Assembly: GCF_009928415.1 (NCBI RefSeq)
Contig: NZ_JAABNN010000013.1
Location: forward strand, 1-64,000
DNA length: 64,000 nt
Source: Bacillus sp. USDA818B3_A
GTDB lineage: Bacteria > Bacillota > Bacilli > Bacillales > Cytobacillaceae
Direction of reading: 5' to 3'
The position numbers were made by a program, and so were the translations under genes. Every line of letters starts with the position of its first letter. Position 1 is the stretch's first letter. The notes under the pieces are model-generated. The model searched no databases and was not told the DNA's origin. It saw nothing but the letters and a program-made list of their open reading frames with translations. Positions 62,753-64,000 of the stretch are shown one piece after another.

Positions 62753-64000
62753 ATGGTGAGAAAAATGGGGGTCTATGCGGTTTTGGCCTTTTGTTTATAT
62801 GGATTGTTGATTTACTGGTATTTATTTCACTTTGCTGATACTTCATTACCATTTGAATATCAAGGATCAAAGGCTGATCCAACAACCTTTCTTAATGGAA
62901 GGGAACTTCAATTAAGTGAAGAGTACTCAAGAATAAGAAATTTATTGTATTTTTTATCCACTCCTTTTGAATGGCTATTTTATTTCCTTATCCTGTTATT
63001 CGGGTTTTCAAGAGCCTTTAAGCGCTGGGCCGATCAATCAGCAAAATATAAACTGCTGCGAATGCCAATTTATTTAATCTGGCTTTCCTTTTTTTCCTTT
63101 TTAGCTACCTTTCCTTTAAATTATGTCAGTTATTCCTTATCTCGAACCTACCACATTTCAACTCAGAGTTTTCCTTCTTGGATGAAGGACGAGTTAATCG
63201 ATTTTTGGATTAATTATGGTACATGGCTGATTATTGTACCTGTCCTTTACTGGTTGATGAAGAAAAGCCAAAAGCGCTGGTGGCTCTATGGGTGGCTCTT
63301 ATCTGTTCCCTTTACGTTGTTCATGATGTTCTTGCAGCCTGTGGTTATTGACCCGTTATACAACGATTTCTATCCATTAAAAAACAAGGAATTGGAAACA
63401 AAGATTTTAACACTTGCACAAAAAGCCGAAATTCCTGCGCAACATGTGTTTGAGGTCAACATGGCTGATAAAACAAATGCTTTAAATGCCTACGTTACAG
63501 GGATTGGTTCGAATGCGAGAATTGTTCTATGGGATACGACACTCAACCGGTTAAATGATAACCAAATTTTATTTATAATGGCACATGAAATGTGTCATTA
63601 TGTTGAAAAGCATATTTATTTCGGTATAGCCGGTTACTTACTCCTCTCACTGTTAGGACTTTATCTTACCTACCGAATAATGAACTGGGCAGTAAGGAAG
63701 TGGGGGAGGGAGCTAAAAATAAGTGATGTGAAGGATGTACGTTCCTTACCATTATTTTTTATGATTTTATCCATTCTTTTGTTTGCGGCTAGTCCGTTAT
63801 CGAATCTTGCTTCACGCTATCAGGAAACACGGGCTGATAAGTATGCGATTGAAATGACTAAAAATCCTGAAGCCGCGATAAATTCTTTCCAAGAATTAAC
63901 CCGCTCCGGATTGAGTGAAGTCAACCCGCCTTTTTTGGTAAAAATATTCCGATATACCCACCCATCTATGCTGGACAGAATTTCCATGCTGGAAGAATAT
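62753..64000 (+). CDS. yhfN: M48-family membrane metalloprotease (Ste24/YhfN type), truncated by window edge
   Basis: The first 416 residues are visible with no stop; the B. subtilis YhfN counterpart is about 426 aa, so little is missing. Several helices (about 5-25, 75-95, 105-130, 160-180, 195-215, 300-320, 345-360) surround a zinc site: MAHEMCHY provides HExxH and the distal Glu is in QETRADKYAIE. It resembles CAAX prenyl proteases of the M48A type and probably acts in membrane-protein quality control. ATG 62753 follows AAGGGGG. Confidence 0.92.
   Translation, partial: MVRKMGVYAVLAFCLYGLLIYWYLFHFADTSLPFEYQGSKADPTTFLNGRELQLSEEYSRIRNLLYFLSTPFEWLFYFLILLFGFSRAFKRWADQSAKYKLLRMPIYLIWLSFFSFLATFPLNYVSYSLSRTYHISTQSFPSWMKDELIDFWINYGTWLIIVPVLYWLMKKSQKRWWLYGWLLSVPFTLFMMFLQPVVIDPLYNDFYPLKNKELETKILTLAQKAEIPAQHVFEVNMADKTNALNAYVTGIGSNARIVLWDTTLNRLNDNQILFIMAHEMCHYVEKHIYFGIAGYLLLSLLGLYLTYRIMNWAVRKWGRELKISDVKDVRSLPLFFMILSILLFAASPLSNLASRYQETRADKYAIEMTKNPEAAINSFQELTRSGLSEVNPPFLVKIFRYTHPSMLDRISMLEEY

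Noticed and set aside
1-64000. CRISPR array, prophage, insertion sequence or rRNA operon
   Set aside because: No regularly spaced repeat array, no transposase, integrase or phage structural genes and no rRNA sequence were seen; the repeats present are short and intergenic.

Overview
The window is a stretch of chromosome from an AT-rich, endospore-forming Bacillaceae species outside the B. subtilis group; Neobacillus, Mesobacillus or a related Bacillus would fit. The evidence is sporulation genes (spoVR, an alpha/beta SASP, yhaL, two YjcZ-type micro-proteins, four YheC/YheD coat-type ATP-grasp genes), strong AGGAGG-type ribosome sites, and long runs of B. subtilis-like gene order (yheA-yhaX-yhaR-yhaQPONML-prsA-yhaI-hpr-yhaH-trpP-hit-ecsABC-yhaA-yhfA-hmoB-hemEH-yhfI-lplJ). 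No phage, insertion sequence, rRNA operon or CRISPR array is visible. It reads as ordinary core chromosome with a few accessory insertions and several families of short non-coding repeats.

Layout. 1-3.7 kb: tail of phosphoglucomutase, yhdB, a secreted M14 carboxypeptidase and spoVR. 3.7-8 kb: an alanine-use cluster (alanine dehydrogenase, its PucR-type activator AdeR, and an amino-acid permease with a perfect catabolite-repression site upstream). 8-15.3 kb: a secreted acid phosphatase, a GntR regulator divergent from an AllD-like dehydrogenase with shared palindromic operators, a four-helix haem-copper-oxidase-like protein, a DUF445 protein, an unrecognised membrane protein, a lipoprotein and a coiled-coil protein. 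15.4-19 kb: two CNNM/CorC (DUF21-CBS) transporters flanking a MerR regulator whose start is out of frame. Both transporter genes carry a similar short leader able to form two competing hairpins, one of which hides the ribosome site. 19-26.7 kb: acetyltransferase, orphan histidine kinase, Fur-controlled feoAB plus a Cys-rich FeoB partner, an XRE regulator, a 27-residue membrane protein, fumarase and an SASP gene whose upstream DNA encodes two tRNA-top-half-like folds.

26.7-34.6 kb: msmX and yxkF, then an alternating tandem array of four YheD/YheC-type ATP-grasp proteins and yheA. 34.7-49.4 kb: the yhaX-to-trpP block, with nucleic-acid enzymes YhaO/YhaN/YhaM, the PrsA foldase, the Hpr/ScoC regulator and a tryptophan transporter preceded by six exactly spaced TRAP triplets. 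49.5-57.4 kb: hit, a 627-bp non-coding gap with three 29-bp repeats, ecsABC, yhaA, a PAP2 phosphatase, yhfA and the haem monooxygenase hmoB. 57.6-64 kb: hemE and hemH (without hemY), yhfI, lipoate ligase, a crotonase and a truncated M48 membrane protease.

The best candidates for something undescribed are the paired CNNM leaders, the tRNA-like folds upstream of the SASP gene and the three-copy repeat between hit and ecsA. All are structural inferences made by eye and need covariance searches. Start codons were chosen by ribosome-site spacing where several were possible.
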